64,000 bases of DNA from Amycolatopsis camponoti (GCF_902497555.1 NZ_CABVGP010000003.1:1860001-1924000), one strand, 5' to 3'; counted from the stretch's first letter, positions 50,252-58,892 are shown. The notes: generated from the letters alone by a model not told the origin. Made by a program: numbers and translations.

Positions 50252-50886
50252 ATCAACCCCTCCCGCAACGCATACGCCACGGCGTGCGAACGGTTGCGCA
50301 GCTGGAACCGGTTGGTCACGTCGTGCAGGATGCTCTTCACCGTCCGCTGCGAATAACACAGCTCGTCGGCGATTTCCTGCGTCGAATACCCCGCCGCGAC
50401 GAGCCGGAGCACCTCCGTCTCCCGGTCGCTCATCCCGCCCAGGTGCAGGCCGTGCGGCTGGAGCACTTGCCGCTGCAGGCGGGAAACCCGGTTCAGCAGC
50501 CGGCCGAGCAGGTCCGGCGGCAGTGCGCCCTCCCCGGCCGCGGCCGCCTTGATCAGCCGGACGAGCACCTCCGGCCCGGCGTCGGCGCGGCGGGCGACCG
50601 CGCAGACCCCGTGCTCGACGGCGTTGAGGATCTCGTTGTCGTCGACTTCCCCCGCGACCAGCACGATGCGGGTGAAGCCCTGGTGGTGCAGTGCGGACAG
50701 CATCCGGGTCATCGTCTCGTCGAGCCGGTCGGCGACCAGCAACGCGACCTCCGCCGGATCACCCGCCTCGCCGTCCACCACGCGGACCTCGTCCCGCGAA
50801 CGCAGCGCCATGCAGACGCCGTTGTGCAGGATCGGATCGGTGGCGCGGACCACCACCGGCGTCCTGTCGGATTCGAACATCGTCAC
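50248..50886 (-). CDS. LuxR-type regulator with degenerate receiver domain
   Basis: A 212-residue protein with a C-terminal LuxR HTH (MSDRETEVLRLVAAGYSTQE, LCYSQRTVKSILHDVTNRF). The N-terminal ~120 residues resemble a receiver fold, but the acidic pair is replaced (VVVRATDPIL instead of the usual D-D-H-P) and the conserved Lys is Arg in AVARRAD. It is therefore probably phosphorylation-independent. The GTG at 50886 has GAGGGGA upstream; the ATG at 50880 is an alternative. It overlaps the end of the convergent kinase gene by four bases. Confidence 0.78.
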   Translation of the reverse strand: MTMFESDRTPVVVRATDPILHNGVCMALRSRDEVRVVDGEAGDPAEVALLVADRLDETMTRMLSALHHQGFTRIVLVAGEVDDNEILNAVEHGVCAVARRADAGPEVLVRLIKAAAAGEGALPPDLLGRLLNRVSRLQRQVLQPHGLHLGGMSDRETEVLRLVAAGYSTQEIADELCYSQRTVKSILHDVTNRFQLRNRSHAVAYALREGLI

Positions 50887-51000
50887 CCATTCCCCTCGAA
50901 CGGTGTGCGAGAGTTCCACCCCTCACCCTGTCCAGAATGCCCGTCTCAGTGTCCCGGGCGCATGGGACCGGCGTCCCGATGTTGCCCGGATGGACGCCCG

Positions 51001-51651
51001 TCAGGACCGGCCGAGACCCGCGTCCCGCGCCCGGACGATCGCTTCGGCGCGATCGGCGACGTGAAGCTTGGCGAAGACGTTCGAAATGTGGTTACGCACC
51101 GTTTTGGGGCTCAGGCACAGGGTGTGCGCGATGACGCCGTTGCTGTGCCCGGCCGCGATGAGCGACAGGACCTCGCGCTCACGCGCCGTCAGCTCCGGGA
51201 ACACCGGCTCGCTCGCGGGCGGCGGCTGGTTGAAGAAGCCGAGCAGGCGGTTCGCGATGTCGGGGCCGAAGATCGCTTCCCGCCGCGCGACCGCCCGCAC
51301 CGCGCGGATGATCTCGTCCGGCTCGGCGTCCTTGAGCAGGTAGCCGCGGGCACCGGCGCGCATCGCCGCGAAGACCGACTCGCTTTCGTCGGCCATCGTC
51401 AGCATCAGCACGCCGGTGTCCGGGCTCACGGCCGCGATGTGCCGGGTCGCCTGGATCCCGGACAGGTCCGGCAGGTGGAGGTCCATGACCACGACGTCGG
51501 GGAGCAGCGCGCCCGCGGCGTCGATCGCGGCGCCACCGCCGGCGGCCTCGCCGACGACCTCGATCCCGGGCTCGGCGTCCAGGAGCGTGCACACGCCGAA
51601 CCGGAACAGCGGGTGGTCGTCCACGACGAGGACGCGCAGGTCCTGGCTCAT
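51001..51651 (-). CDS. NarL/FixJ-type response regulator (orphan)
   Basis: A 216-residue response regulator with an intact receiver (RVLVVDDHPLFRFGVCTLLD, DVVVMDLHLPDLSG, ARGYLLKDA) and LuxR HTH (LTAREREVLSLIAAGHSNGV, LSPKTVRNHISNVFAKL). No cognate kinase adjoins. The orphan kinase at 3871-5028 is a formal candidate but lies far away. Confidence 0.92.
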   Translation of the reverse strand: MSQDLRVLVVDDHPLFRFGVCTLLDAEPGIEVVGEAAGGGAAIDAAGALLPDVVVMDLHLPDLSGIQATRHIAAVSPDTGVLMLTMADESESVFAAMRAGARGYLLKDAEPDEIIRAVRAVARREAIFGPDIANRLLGFFNQPPPASEPVFPELTAREREVLSLIAAGHSNGVIAHTLCLSPKTVRNHISNVFAKLHVADRAEAIVRARDAGLGRS

Positions 51652-51669
51652 CCGGTCACCTCCCCGCCG

Positions 51670-52524
51670 TCACCCCCGGTAATGGTAGGGGAACGCGGCC
51701 GCATTCTCACGTGCCCAATCGGCGAACGTCAGCGGCGGCCGGCCGAGCACGCGGTCGACGGTGTCGAACACGACGTGTTCGCGCTCGGCGGACTCCCGCT
51801 TCAGCGCGAAGAAGCCGTCGACGGCTTCGGCGGGCCAGCCGTACTTCCGCATCATGCGTTCGCGCGCGGCGCTTTCCGGCTCTTCGACGTACTGCACCGG
51901 ACGGCCGAGGGCGTCGGCGAGGATCGCGACCTGCCGCTCGGTCGTGAGGGCTTCGCCGCCGGTGAGCTCGTAGGTCGCCCCTTCGTGCTCGGACGTCGTG
52001 AGGGCGAGCGTCGCGACGGCCGCGATGTCCCGGACGTGGATCAGCGCGGACGCCGAGTCGCCTTCGGGGACGTAGACGGCGTTCTCGTCGCGGATGGTTT
52101 CGCGCCAGGCGAACCGGTTGTCCATGAACGCGCCGGGGCGCAGGATCGTCCACGCCGGGCCGGCTTCGCGGATCGCCTGCTCGGCTTCGGCGTGGGCGCG
52201 GGTGATCGGATCCTTCTGTCCGAAGTGGACACCGGTGGTGGACAGCTTGACGAGGTGGGTGGTACCGGCGCTCGCGGCGGCCCGCGCGACCGCGGCTTCA
52301 CGGTCGGCGCTGTGGCCTTGCGTCAGAACGAAAACGCGGTCCGCGCCGTCGAAGAGGGCCGGCAGGTCGGCGGTGTCCAGGTCGGCTCGCACGACTTCGG
52401 CGCGCGGGTCGATGCGGGCCTTGGCCGGGTCCCGGGTCAGGGCGCGGACGGCGGCGCCGGCGTCGAGGAGGGCGGGAACTAGGGCGCGGCCGATCTTGCC
52501 GGTGGCGCCGAGGACGAAGATCAT
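51670..52524 (-). CDS. NmrA-like NAD(P)-binding protein
   Basis: A 284-residue atypical SDR of the NmrA/QOR2 type: the dinucleotide motif is IFVLGATGKIGRALVPALLD, with DGADRVFVLTQG, LVKLSTTGVHF, GPAWTILRPGAFMDN and a C-terminal TFADWARENAAAF. Members act as NADPH sensors or quinone reductases. AAGGAG precedes the ATG. It overlaps the upstream MFS gene (ATGA), so the two form one operon. Confidence 0.86.
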   Translation of the reverse strand: MIFVLGATGKIGRALVPALLDAGAAVRALTRDPAKARIDPRAEVVRADLDTADLPALFDGADRVFVLTQGHSADREAAVARAAASAGTTHLVKLSTTGVHFGQKDPITRAHAEAEQAIREAGPAWTILRPGAFMDNRFAWRETIRDENAVYVPEGDSASALIHVRDIAAVATLALTTSEHEGATYELTGGEALTTERQVAILADALGRPVQYVEEPESAARERMMRKYGWPAEAVDGFFALKRESAEREHVVFDTVDRVLGRPPLTFADWARENAAAFPYHYRG

Positions 52525-53819
52525 CGGGAAGCTCCTTCGAGCGGGACGTGCGGGAGTGCGAACGCCGTGACGACGGCGAGCGCGAGGACGGGCAGCAGGG
52601 CGAGGAAAACGCCGTGCGTGCCGGCGTTGTAGGCGAAGCCGAGCGCGACCGGGCCGAGGCTCGAGCCGAGCGCGCGGGCGAGGTTGACGCCCGCGGCGAC
52701 GGCACCGCGGTCCGCCGGCGGCGCGGTGTTCTGCGTCGCCATGGCGAGCACCTGCAGGTTGAGCCCGGCCGCGAGGCCGAAGACGACCAGGCAGGCCAGG
52801 ATCAGGGGCAGCTCGTGCAGCGTGGTCAGGCCGAGCACGGCGATCAGGCCCAGCGCCGTGCTCAGCCGGGGCGCCCAGCGGTAGGCGCCGGTGCGGGCGA
52901 TGATCCTGCTCGCGACCACGGACGAAAGCGACACGGCGAGCGTCATCGGCACCAGCCGCAGCCCGCCTTCCGCCGGGCCGGCGTCGGCCTGCAGGAGGAT
53001 CGCGATGTAGTTGATCGAGCCGAGGAACGCGAACCCGGCGAGCACGCTGAGCACGACGGACACGGTGAACGTGCGGTCCTTGAAGAGGCGCAGCGGGAGC
53101 ACGGGCGCTTCGGCTTTTCGCTCGGTGAAGACGAACGCGACGGCCGCCACCGCGCCGAGACCGACCGACCACGGCGTGAGCAGGGTGAACCCGGTGATCG
53201 CCCCGCCGAGCAGAACGACGCCGGCGAAGTCGAAGGGCGCTTCCCGCCGTCGTCTCGGCAGGTCGAGGGTCTTGAGGAGCGCGACGGCGACGAGCCCGAG
53301 CGGCAGGTTGACCAGGAAGATCGACCGCCACCCGGCGAGCCCGGTGAGGACGCCGCCGACGACCGGCCCGGCGAGCGACGCGACGGCGAAGCAGATCGAG
53401 AACCATCCGAAGTACTTCGCGCCTTCGCGCGGCGTGAACATCTCGCCGAGCGAAGCGCCGACGGAGACGAAGAGCCCTCCGGAGCCGGCGCCCTGCAGAA
53501 CCCGGCCGACGATGAGCGCGGTGGCCGACGGCGCCAGCCCGCAGGCGAGCGAACCGAGCAGGAACAGGCCGAGCGCGCCGAGGAGCACGCGTTTGCGGCC
53601 GAAGACGTCGCCGAGCTTGCCGTACAGGGGAGCGGTGACGCTCCCGGCGAGCAGGTAGGCGGTGGTGACCCAGGCGTAGGAACCGGTCCCGCCGAACTCG
53701 GCGGCGACCCGGGGGAGCGCGATGGCGACGACCTGGGCGTCGAGCATCGCGAGGAAGACGGACAGGAAAAGCCCGGCGAGGGCCGGTTTTTGGGCGCGCG
53801 AAGGCGCGGTTGTGATCAA
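52521..53819 (-). CDS. MFS transporter (DHA2-like exporter)
   Basis: A 432-residue exporter: LDAQVVAIALPRVAAEFGGT (motif D1), YGKLGDVFGRKRVLLGALG (motif A), GRVLQGAGSGGLFVSVGASL and SLAGPVVGGVLTGLAGWRSI (motif C). About 12 or 13 hydrophobic segments fit, fewer than the 14 of full DHA2 proteins. The start appears to be TTG (53819) with AAGGA at correct spacing. A cluster of palindromes at 54013-54047 lies ~195 bases upstream. First gene of the exporter-NmrA operon. Confidence 0.88.
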   Translation of the reverse strand: MITTAPSRAQKPALAGLFLSVFLAMLDAQVVAIALPRVAAEFGGTGSYAWVTTAYLLAGSVTAPLYGKLGDVFGRKRVLLGALGLFLLGSLACGLAPSATALIVGRVLQGAGSGGLFVSVGASLGEMFTPREGAKYFGWFSICFAVASLAGPVVGGVLTGLAGWRSIFLVNLPLGLVAVALLKTLDLPRRRREAPFDFAGVVLLGGAITGFTLLTPWSVGLGAVAAVAFVFTERKAEAPVLPLRLFKDRTFTVSVVLSVLAGFAFLGSINYIAILLQADAGPAEGGLRLVPMTLAVSLSSVVASRIIARTGAYRWAPRLSTALGLIAVLGLTTLHELPLILACLVVFGLAAGLNLQVLAMATQNTAPPADRGAVAAGVNLARALGSSLGPVALGFAYNAGTHGVFLALLPVLALAVVTAFALPHVPLEGASR

Positions 53820-54012
53820 GGGATGTCCTTGTTTCGTCAGAAGGGACGAGAGGTGTCCGGACGCGCAGGAAAACGCGTCCCGTCGAGTCGGGAAAAGGCT
53901 CCATCGTCACCCGCGAACGGGTACGACCTCTTCGCGCTCGGAAACCACCTCGAATCGTCCCGCTCGCCCGGCCGAACCCGGACGGCGTCCTCACGAAGGA
54001 ACACTGACGAGA

Positions 54013-54047
54013 TGACAGTAGACAACTACATGTCAGAGGACAAGTAG
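54013..54047. promoter_or_regulatory. overlapping palindromes, probable operator
   Basis: Three dyads overlap here: TGACA/TGTCA (54013-54035), GTAG-ACAA-CTAC (54018-54029) and CTACATGTC-AGAG-GACAAGTAG (54026-54047, one mismatch). A/T-rich DNA of this kind between the exporter operon and a rightward frame suggests a TetR/MarR-controlled promoter. No regulator gene is adjacent. Confidence 0.6.
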
Positions 54048-54089
54048 TTTTCCTGGGGCAGGACATCATCCGGGTGAAGCGGGTCGTCC

Positions 54090-54431
54090 GTGCTCAACGG
54101 CGGAACGACCCAGGGCTGCGGCGGGCAGGCCATCGGCGACGTCATCTGGGGCAATCGGACCTCGACGGTGCAGGGGACCGTGGCGGACTACCTCGCGAGG
54201 GGCACGACCGTGTGCTTCGGGGCCTACGCCGGGGCGACCAAGATCGACAGCGCGACGAGGACCGCCTCGGCCCACGACGACGTGCCCTTCGACTTTTCGA
54301 TCGGCGACCCCGATCGGGTCGGCGGTTTCGACCGGCTCAAGATCACCGTCTGCGAGAGCGGGAAGACCTACCGCACCGTCCCGGTCAACGCCGATCGCGA
54401 CGACGATCCCGAGTACTTCGTGCAGATGTAG
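54090..54431 (+). CDS. hypothetical protein, possibly truncated
   Basis: A 113-residue frame with two Cys (Cys-10 and two later ones in VCFGAY and TVCESG) and an acidic C-terminal half (PVNADRDDDPEYFVQM). The Thr/Gly/Asp-rich pattern resembles the C-terminal part of an exported protein. The GTG at 54090 has no ribosome-binding site or signal peptide, so this may be a remnant of a longer gene or lack its true start. I do not recognise the family. Confidence 0.45.
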   Translation: MLNGGTTQGCGGQAIGDVIWGNRTSTVQGTVADYLARGTTVCFGAYAGATKIDSATRTASAHDDVPFDFSIGDPDRVGGFDRLKITVCESGKTYRTVPVNADRDDDPEYFVQM

Positions 54432-54445
54432 CCGCTGAACCCGGG

Positions 54446-54973
54446 TCAGTGCAGGCGGGTCACGTCGCCGGTGTCCCGGCGGCGCTCGCCCAGCTCGTCC
54501 GGGAAGACCCACTTCTTGAAGCCCCAGAAGCGGAAGAACATCGCCAGCAGCATGCCGATGATCGAGCCGCTCGCGAAGTCCGCGACCTCCTGCACCAGCC
54601 GCGTCACGTGGGGGACCTCCAGGTCCAGCACGTACCGCGAGACGTACAGCGGGATCAGGTTCACCACGACCGCGATGCCGCTGATCACGAAGAAAAGCGC
54701 GGCCTCGTGGTGGCGCTCCCGGCCGCCGCGGGTGCGGAACGACCACTCGCGGTTCAGGATGTACGACACGATCGTCGCGACGATGATCGCGATCGCCTTC
54801 GCCGTCGTCGGCTTCGACTCCAGCACCGACAGCTTCAGGAAGTACCAGACGCCGTTGTCGACCAGGAACGTCGTGCCGCCCACGATCCCGAACTTCAGCA
54901 GCTCCCGGTGCTTGATGAGCACCGAACGCAGCGGCTCCGGCGTGCGCTTGAGCACGGTTTCCACAACGGTCAC
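54446..54973 (-). CDS. GtrA-family membrane protein
   Basis: A 175-residue protein with four membrane helices: LLKFGIVGGTTFLVDNGVWY, AIAIIVATIVSYILNREWSF, ALFFVISGIAVVVNLIPLYV and SGSIIGMLLAMFFRFWGFKK. The family signature is the NREWSFR loop plus FKKWVFPDE. GtrA proteins translocate polyprenyl-phosphate-linked sugars across the membrane (family knowledge). It is a tandem paralogue of the next gene and matches the GtrA gene between the PH-domain and purK genes in mycobacteria. Confidence 0.9.
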   Translation of the reverse strand: MTVVETVLKRTPEPLRSVLIKHRELLKFGIVGGTTFLVDNGVWYFLKLSVLESKPTTAKAIAIIVATIVSYILNREWSFRTRGGRERHHEAALFFVISGIAVVVNLIPLYVSRYVLDLEVPHVTRLVQEVADFASGSIIGMLLAMFFRFWGFKKWVFPDELGERRRDTGDVTRLH

Positions 54974-55011
54974 AGCATGCAGTCTAGGAGCACACCGCGT
55001 TGACCTGTGGT

Positions 55012-55512
55012 TCAGGCGGCCTTCCGGTCCTGAATGTCCGGATCATCCGCGACCGCGACGACGCCGCGCGCGTCCTCGTCCGGGAAGACCCACTTCTTGA
55101 ACGCCCACCACCGGAACGCCGTGCCGAGCAGGGTCCCGATGATGATCCCGCTGACGAAGTCGGCCACCTCGACGCCGAACGGCGACAGCCGTGGCGCCTG
55201 CAGGTCGAGCACGTACCGCGAGAACCACTGCGGCAGCGCGTTCAGGCCCAGCGCGACGCCGCTGATCAGGAAGAACAGCGCGGCCTCGTGGGCCCGCTCC
55301 CGGCCGCCGCGGGTGCGGAACGACCACTCGCGGTTGGCGACGTAGGAGAAGATCGTCGCGACGAGGACGCCGACGATCAACGCCGTCACCGGATGGGTCC
55401 GCAGCACGGTGAACTTCAGGCCGTAGTTGACGGACATGGTGATCACGAAGCTGATCCCGCCGACGACGGCGAAGCGGAGGAGCTCGCGATGCTTCTTCAG
55501 CAGCTCGCGCAC
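55012..55512 (-). CDS. GtrA-family membrane protein (paralogue)
   Basis: A 166-residue paralogue sharing the block NREWSFRTRGGRER and HEAALFF with its neighbour, and the same four-helix plan (LLRFAVVGGISFVITMSVNY, TALIVGVLVATIFSYV, ALFFLISGVALGLNAL, IIIGTLLGTAFRWWAFKK). It starts with GTG. It lies ten bases after the sigma-fusion gene stop on the same strand, so it may be cotranscribed with it. Predicted to move a polyprenyl-phosphate sugar. Confidence 0.88.
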   Translation of the reverse strand: MRELLKKHRELLRFAVVGGISFVITMSVNYGLKFTVLRTHPVTALIVGVLVATIFSYVANREWSFRTRGGRERAHEAALFFLISGVALGLNALPQWFSRYVLDLQAPRLSPFGVEVADFVSGIIIGTLLGTAFRWWAFKKWVFPDEDARGVVAVADDPDIQDRKAA

Positions 55513-55522
55513 CGCGCGGACG

Positions 55523-57718
55523 CTACCCGGTCAGCCAGCCGAATCCCTTCTCGGGGGTGACGGTCGGTCGCTGATCGGCCGGCTTCGTCCCCGGTTGCGG
55601 CGGTGCGCTCGTCGTGGTCGGCGACGTCGGGGGCTCGGTCGTCGGCTCGGTCTTCGTGGTCGTCGCCGGAGGCGTGGACGTCGGCTTCGAGGGCGACGTC
55701 GGAGCCGGCTTGGACGGCTTGGTCGTCGGCGTTGTCGTCGTCGGGAGCGGGTCCTTGCCGCACCAGTGGTGGTAGCAGCCGAAGTCCACGGTCACCGGCT
55801 GCGCGGCCGCCTTGCCGAGCTTCGCGGTGATCGTCACGCGCCCGTCGTCGGGACGGCCCTTCAGCCGCACCCACAGGTTGACGTGCTGACCGGGCGCCAG
55901 CGCCGTGTTCGTCGTGCAGGTCGCGCCCTCGCCGGACGGCGCGCACGGGAAGCCGCGCAGGCTCCACCACTGCCACAGCGGGTGGTCGAAGGTGACCGTG
56001 ACCGGCTTCGTCGACTCGCCGGTGTTGCGCACGCGCACGTAGACCAGCGGGTTGCGGGTCCACGGGAACGCCGAGAGCCCGTCGCCCTGGGCTTCCAGCA
56101 CCACCGCGTCCGGCGGCAGTTTCACGGTGACCTTGACGCTCACCGCGACGTTGATCCGGACGCCGGCGGTGACCGAGCCGGTCACCGTGCCGCCTTCGGC
56201 GTCGTCGTCGGCCCGGAGGCGGAAGTTCAGCGTCGCGCTCTGGCCGGGCTGCAGGCCCGCGCCGGTCTTGCACGTCACCACGCCGTCGCCACCCGGGCAG
56301 TTCACCGAGATCGGGCCGCCGTCCTGCGCGAACGCCATCGGCGCGCCGCCTCCGCCGGCGTCGACCGCGTGCACGCCCGGGGGCAGCTTCATCGCGGCGA
56401 CCACCGGCTCGGACGGGCTGCCGCCGTCGTTGCGGACGGTGATCGGCAGGTTCATCGCGGTGCCGGGACTCAGTTCGAGGCCGTCCGGCGGGGTGGTCGC
56501 GGACATCGACGGCGGCGCCGGGGCCGGCGGTGCGGGGGGCGCCGGCGCGGGCGGCTCGACCGCCGGAGGGGCGGGCTCGACGGGCGGGGCCGCCGGAGGA
56601 GCGGGCGGAGCGGGAGGTGCGGGCGGCTGCGCCGGCGCCGGCGGGGCCGGGGGCTGCGGTTTGGGGGCCGGCGGGTTGACCGGCTGGACCACCGGCGGCG
56701 GCACCTGGGCCGCGACCGGGATCTCCTGCGCCCCGCCGCCGGCGGTGAGCGCGATGACGACGGCCGCGACGACCGCCGCGCCCGAGGCGGCGACCCCGGC
56801 GAACTGACGGGGTCCCGCCGCAGCGGCTCCGGCGGCCGCGCCGGCCTTGCCCCCGGCTGCGGCGGCACCGGCGGCCGCCGCACCGGCCGCGGCCGCGGTG
56901 GCCGCGCTCGCCTTGGCCGCGCCGATCGTGGCGAGGTAGCCGAGCGCCGCGCCGCCCAGGACGATCGGGGCGATGATCGCGCGCAGCCCGCCGTTGACGT
57001 CGGCGAGCTCCGCGGCCAGCGCCCGGCAGTTCTCGCACTCGTCGAGGTGGTTTTCGACCTGGGAGCGTTCGCGCTTGGACAGTCCGTCGCGGGTCCACGA
57101 GCCGAGCCGCTCGGCGCAGGCGCGGCAGCGTTCCTCGGCGTTCTCCTGCAGGTGGACCTGCAGGTACGCCTGGCGCAGCCCTTCGCGAGCGCGGTAGGCG
57201 AGCGCGGAGACGCCGTTCGCGGTCAGCCCCAGCAGCGGCGCGACCTCGGCCGGGCTCTGCTGCTCGATCTCGGTGTGCCAGAGCACCGCCTGCCAGCGTT
57301 CGGGCAGCCGCGCGAACGCCTTGGCGGCCATCGTCCGCTCGAGTCCCGCGACGGCGGTGTCGGAGAACGGCACGGTCAGTGCCTCGGCCGAGACGTCGGC
57401 CATGTCCTCGTTGAGGTCGACCCGGCGTTCCTTGCGGGTGCGGTCGTACGCGGTGTGACGCAGCGCAGTCAGCAAGTACGCCCGGAAGGCTGTGTCCGGC
57501 CCTTTCCCGCCACGCAGAGTGTCGAGCACTTTCGCGAACGCCTCGGACACGAGGTCGTCGGCTTCGGAGCTCGAACGGGCCAGCTGACGAGCGAGATTGT
57601 GGGCCGCACCGGTGTGACGTTCGTAGAGCGGCCCGTACGACTCGATCTTTCCCGCGCGGACCTCGGCGATCAGCTCGGCGTCACTCTTTCCGCTGAGATC
57701 GGCGGGAACGGTGGACAC
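55523..57718 (-). CDS. ECF sigma factor fused to zinc-finger anti-sigma and exported domain
   Basis: A 731-residue fusion. Residues ~12-185 are an ECF sigma factor: region 2 is ARSSSEADDLVSEAFAKVLD, then FRAYLLTALRHTAYDRTRKE; region 4 is LPERWQAVLWHTEIEQQSPA, then LLGLTANGVSALAYRAREGL. Residues ~195-240 are a zf-HC2 zinc finger (HLDECENCRAL, H-x3-C-x2-C). Hydrophobic segments follow at ~250 (AIIAPIVLGGAALGYLATIG) and ~310 (AGVAASGAAVVAAVVIALTA) around an Ala/Gly-rich stretch. Then come a Pro/Ala-rich stalk, a beta-rich domain of about 240 residues (CARDB/DUF11-like) and a Thr/Pro tail. A membrane-tethered sigma factor released by proteolysis is the obvious model. The GTG at 57718 has GAGGAG four bases upstream. 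Confidence 0.88.
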   Translation of the reverse strand: MSTVPADLSGKSDAELIAEVRAGKIESYGPLYERHTGAAHNLARQLARSSSEADDLVSEAFAKVLDTLRGGKGPDTAFRAYLLTALRHTAYDRTRKERRVDLNEDMADVSAEALTVPFSDTAVAGLERTMAAKAFARLPERWQAVLWHTEIEQQSPAEVAPLLGLTANGVSALAYRAREGLRQAYLQVHLQENAEERCRACAERLGSWTRDGLSKRERSQVENHLDECENCRALAAELADVNGGLRAIIAPIVLGGAALGYLATIGAAKASAATAAAAGAAAAGAAAAGGKAGAAAGAAAAGPRQFAGVAASGAAVVAAVVIALTAGGGAQEIPVAAQVPPPVVQPVNPPAPKPQPPAPPAPAQPPAPPAPPAPPAAPPVEPAPPAVEPPAPAPPAPPAPAPPSMSATTPPDGLELSPGTAMNLPITVRNDGGSPSEPVVAAMKLPPGVHAVDAGGGGAPMAFAQDGGPISVNCPGGDGVVTCKTGAGLQPGQSATLNFRLRADDDAEGGTVTGSVTAGVRINVAVSVKVTVKLPPDAVVLEAQGDGLSAFPWTRNPLVYVRVRNTGESTKPVTVTFDHPLWQWWSLRGFPCAPSGEGATCTTNTALAPGQHVNLWVRLKGRPDDGRVTITAKLGKAAAQPVTVDFGCYHHWCGKDPLPTTTTPTTKPSKPAPTSPSKPTSTPPATTTKTEPTTEPPTSPTTTSAPPQPGTKPADQRPTVTPEKGFGWLTG

Positions 57719-57793
57719 GGCACTCCTCGGTCGGTTAGGGCCAGGACCTGCCATTACAGGCGGGTCCGCGACGCGTGACAAGTGTGACTGACC

Positions 57794-57824
57794 CACCCCG
57801 AGCCGTCACGCTGTGGTCGGGGTG
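57794..57824. promoter_or_regulatory. inverted repeat upstream of the sigma-fusion gene
   Basis: CACCCCGA and TCGGGGTG arms, 15 bases apart, lie 76 bases upstream of the sigma-fusion start in the 269-base divergent gap. No regulator is assigned. The rest of the gap shows nothing I can name. Confidence 0.35.
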
Positions 57825-57987
57825 TTGACTCCGACGGCGCATCGAAATCACCCGACCCCGGGTCGCGCCGTGGAAAAGCTTCTTAACAAAACTCGCGAGT
57901 ACGCGTCACGGCGTCCGGTGGGGCACGTCCTCACCGTGAAGCACCGAGCAAGATCGACACGGACCGGACGAAAGGGGCAGGCCGCCA

Positions 57988-58821
57988 GTGGACGTTCCGG
58001 CTACGCGCTCCGGTCCCGGTGACGCCCCGCTCGCCGACCGCGCCCTGCGCACCCTGCGTGCCCGCTGGCGGACGGCCAGCCTGGCCGCCGGCTGGCGGTT
58101 CCCCAGCGACTGGGCCCTGCCCGAGGTCGACGCCGTCTGCGCGGCCGTGATGGCCAAGGGCCGCGTCGAAGCCGCCGAAACCGCGCTGGCCGGGCTGGCC
58201 CGCGCCCGGGCGGCGGCCGGTGCGGGGCTCGCGGAAACCCTCGCCGACCTGGCCGCGCTGCACGCGGTCCTCGACCACACCGGCGACGGGTTCGTCTCGC
58301 CGGACATCGACGCCACGCCGGCGCGGCTGCTGCGGACCACCGCGCTGGCCTGGGCCGACGTCGCCACCGACCAGCTCGTGCACACCGAGGTCACCGACCC
58401 GCTGACCGGCCTGCCCTCGGCCGCCTACCTGCGCACCCGGCTCTACGAGGTCTACCGGGCCGCCGCCGCGCGCGAGCGGCCGGCCGCCGAGGATCACGTG
58501 CTGCTGGTCGTCTCGCTCGACCTCACCACGGTCACCGGGTTCCCGCGGCTGACCGGGATGATCCTGGTCGCGGACGCGCTGCGGGCGGTGTTCGACAGCG
58601 GGCAGAGCGTCGCTTCGCTGGGGACGTCCGTCGTGGCCGCGCTGGTCCCGAAGGACGAGCGGGTCGCTTCGCACGGCGTCGCGCTGCGAAGAGCGTTGCA
58701 CGAGCGGCTTTCCGTGGATTCGCAGCTGGCGGACGCCGGCCGGCCCCGGGTGTCGGCGGTGCGCCTGCCCGCCACCCACGAAATGGCCTGCGACCTGCTG
58801 GCCCACCTCGCCCGGGTGTAG
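57988..58821 (+). CDS. degenerate GGDEF-domain protein
   Basis: A 277-residue soluble protein. The N-terminal ~135 residues are helical (ALRTLRARWRTASLAAGWRF, VEAAETALAGLARARAAAGA). Then comes the recognisable start of a GGDEF domain, TDPLTGLPSAAYLRTRLYEV, followed by LLVVSLDLTTVTGFPRLTGM. Where the GG[DE]EF active-site loop should stand the protein reads SVASLGTSVVAALVPKDE, so it cannot be a diguanylate cyclase. It may bind nucleotide or act as a scaffold. The GTG at 57988 has AAAGGGG upstream. It is divergent from the sigma-fusion gene. Confidence 0.72.
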   Translation: MDVPATRSGPGDAPLADRALRTLRARWRTASLAAGWRFPSDWALPEVDAVCAAVMAKGRVEAAETALAGLARARAAAGAGLAETLADLAALHAVLDHTGDGFVSPDIDATPARLLRTTALAWADVATDQLVHTEVTDPLTGLPSAAYLRTRLYEVYRAAAARERPAAEDHVLLVVSLDLTTVTGFPRLTGMILVADALRAVFDSGQSVASLGTSVVAALVPKDERVASHGVALRRALHERLSVDSQLADAGRPRVSAVRLPATHEMACDLLAHLARV

Positions 58822-58892
58822 AAAGCGTGAAAAGTCCGTTTTCGCCAGGACCCTTCTGACCCCGATCAGGCGGCTCATGATTTCCTGGTGAG

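Noticed and set aside
56500..56710. A possible tandem repeat element or CRISPR-like array
   Set aside because: The periodicity comes from Pro/Ala codons of the stalk in the sigma-fusion protein; the units are irregular and coding.
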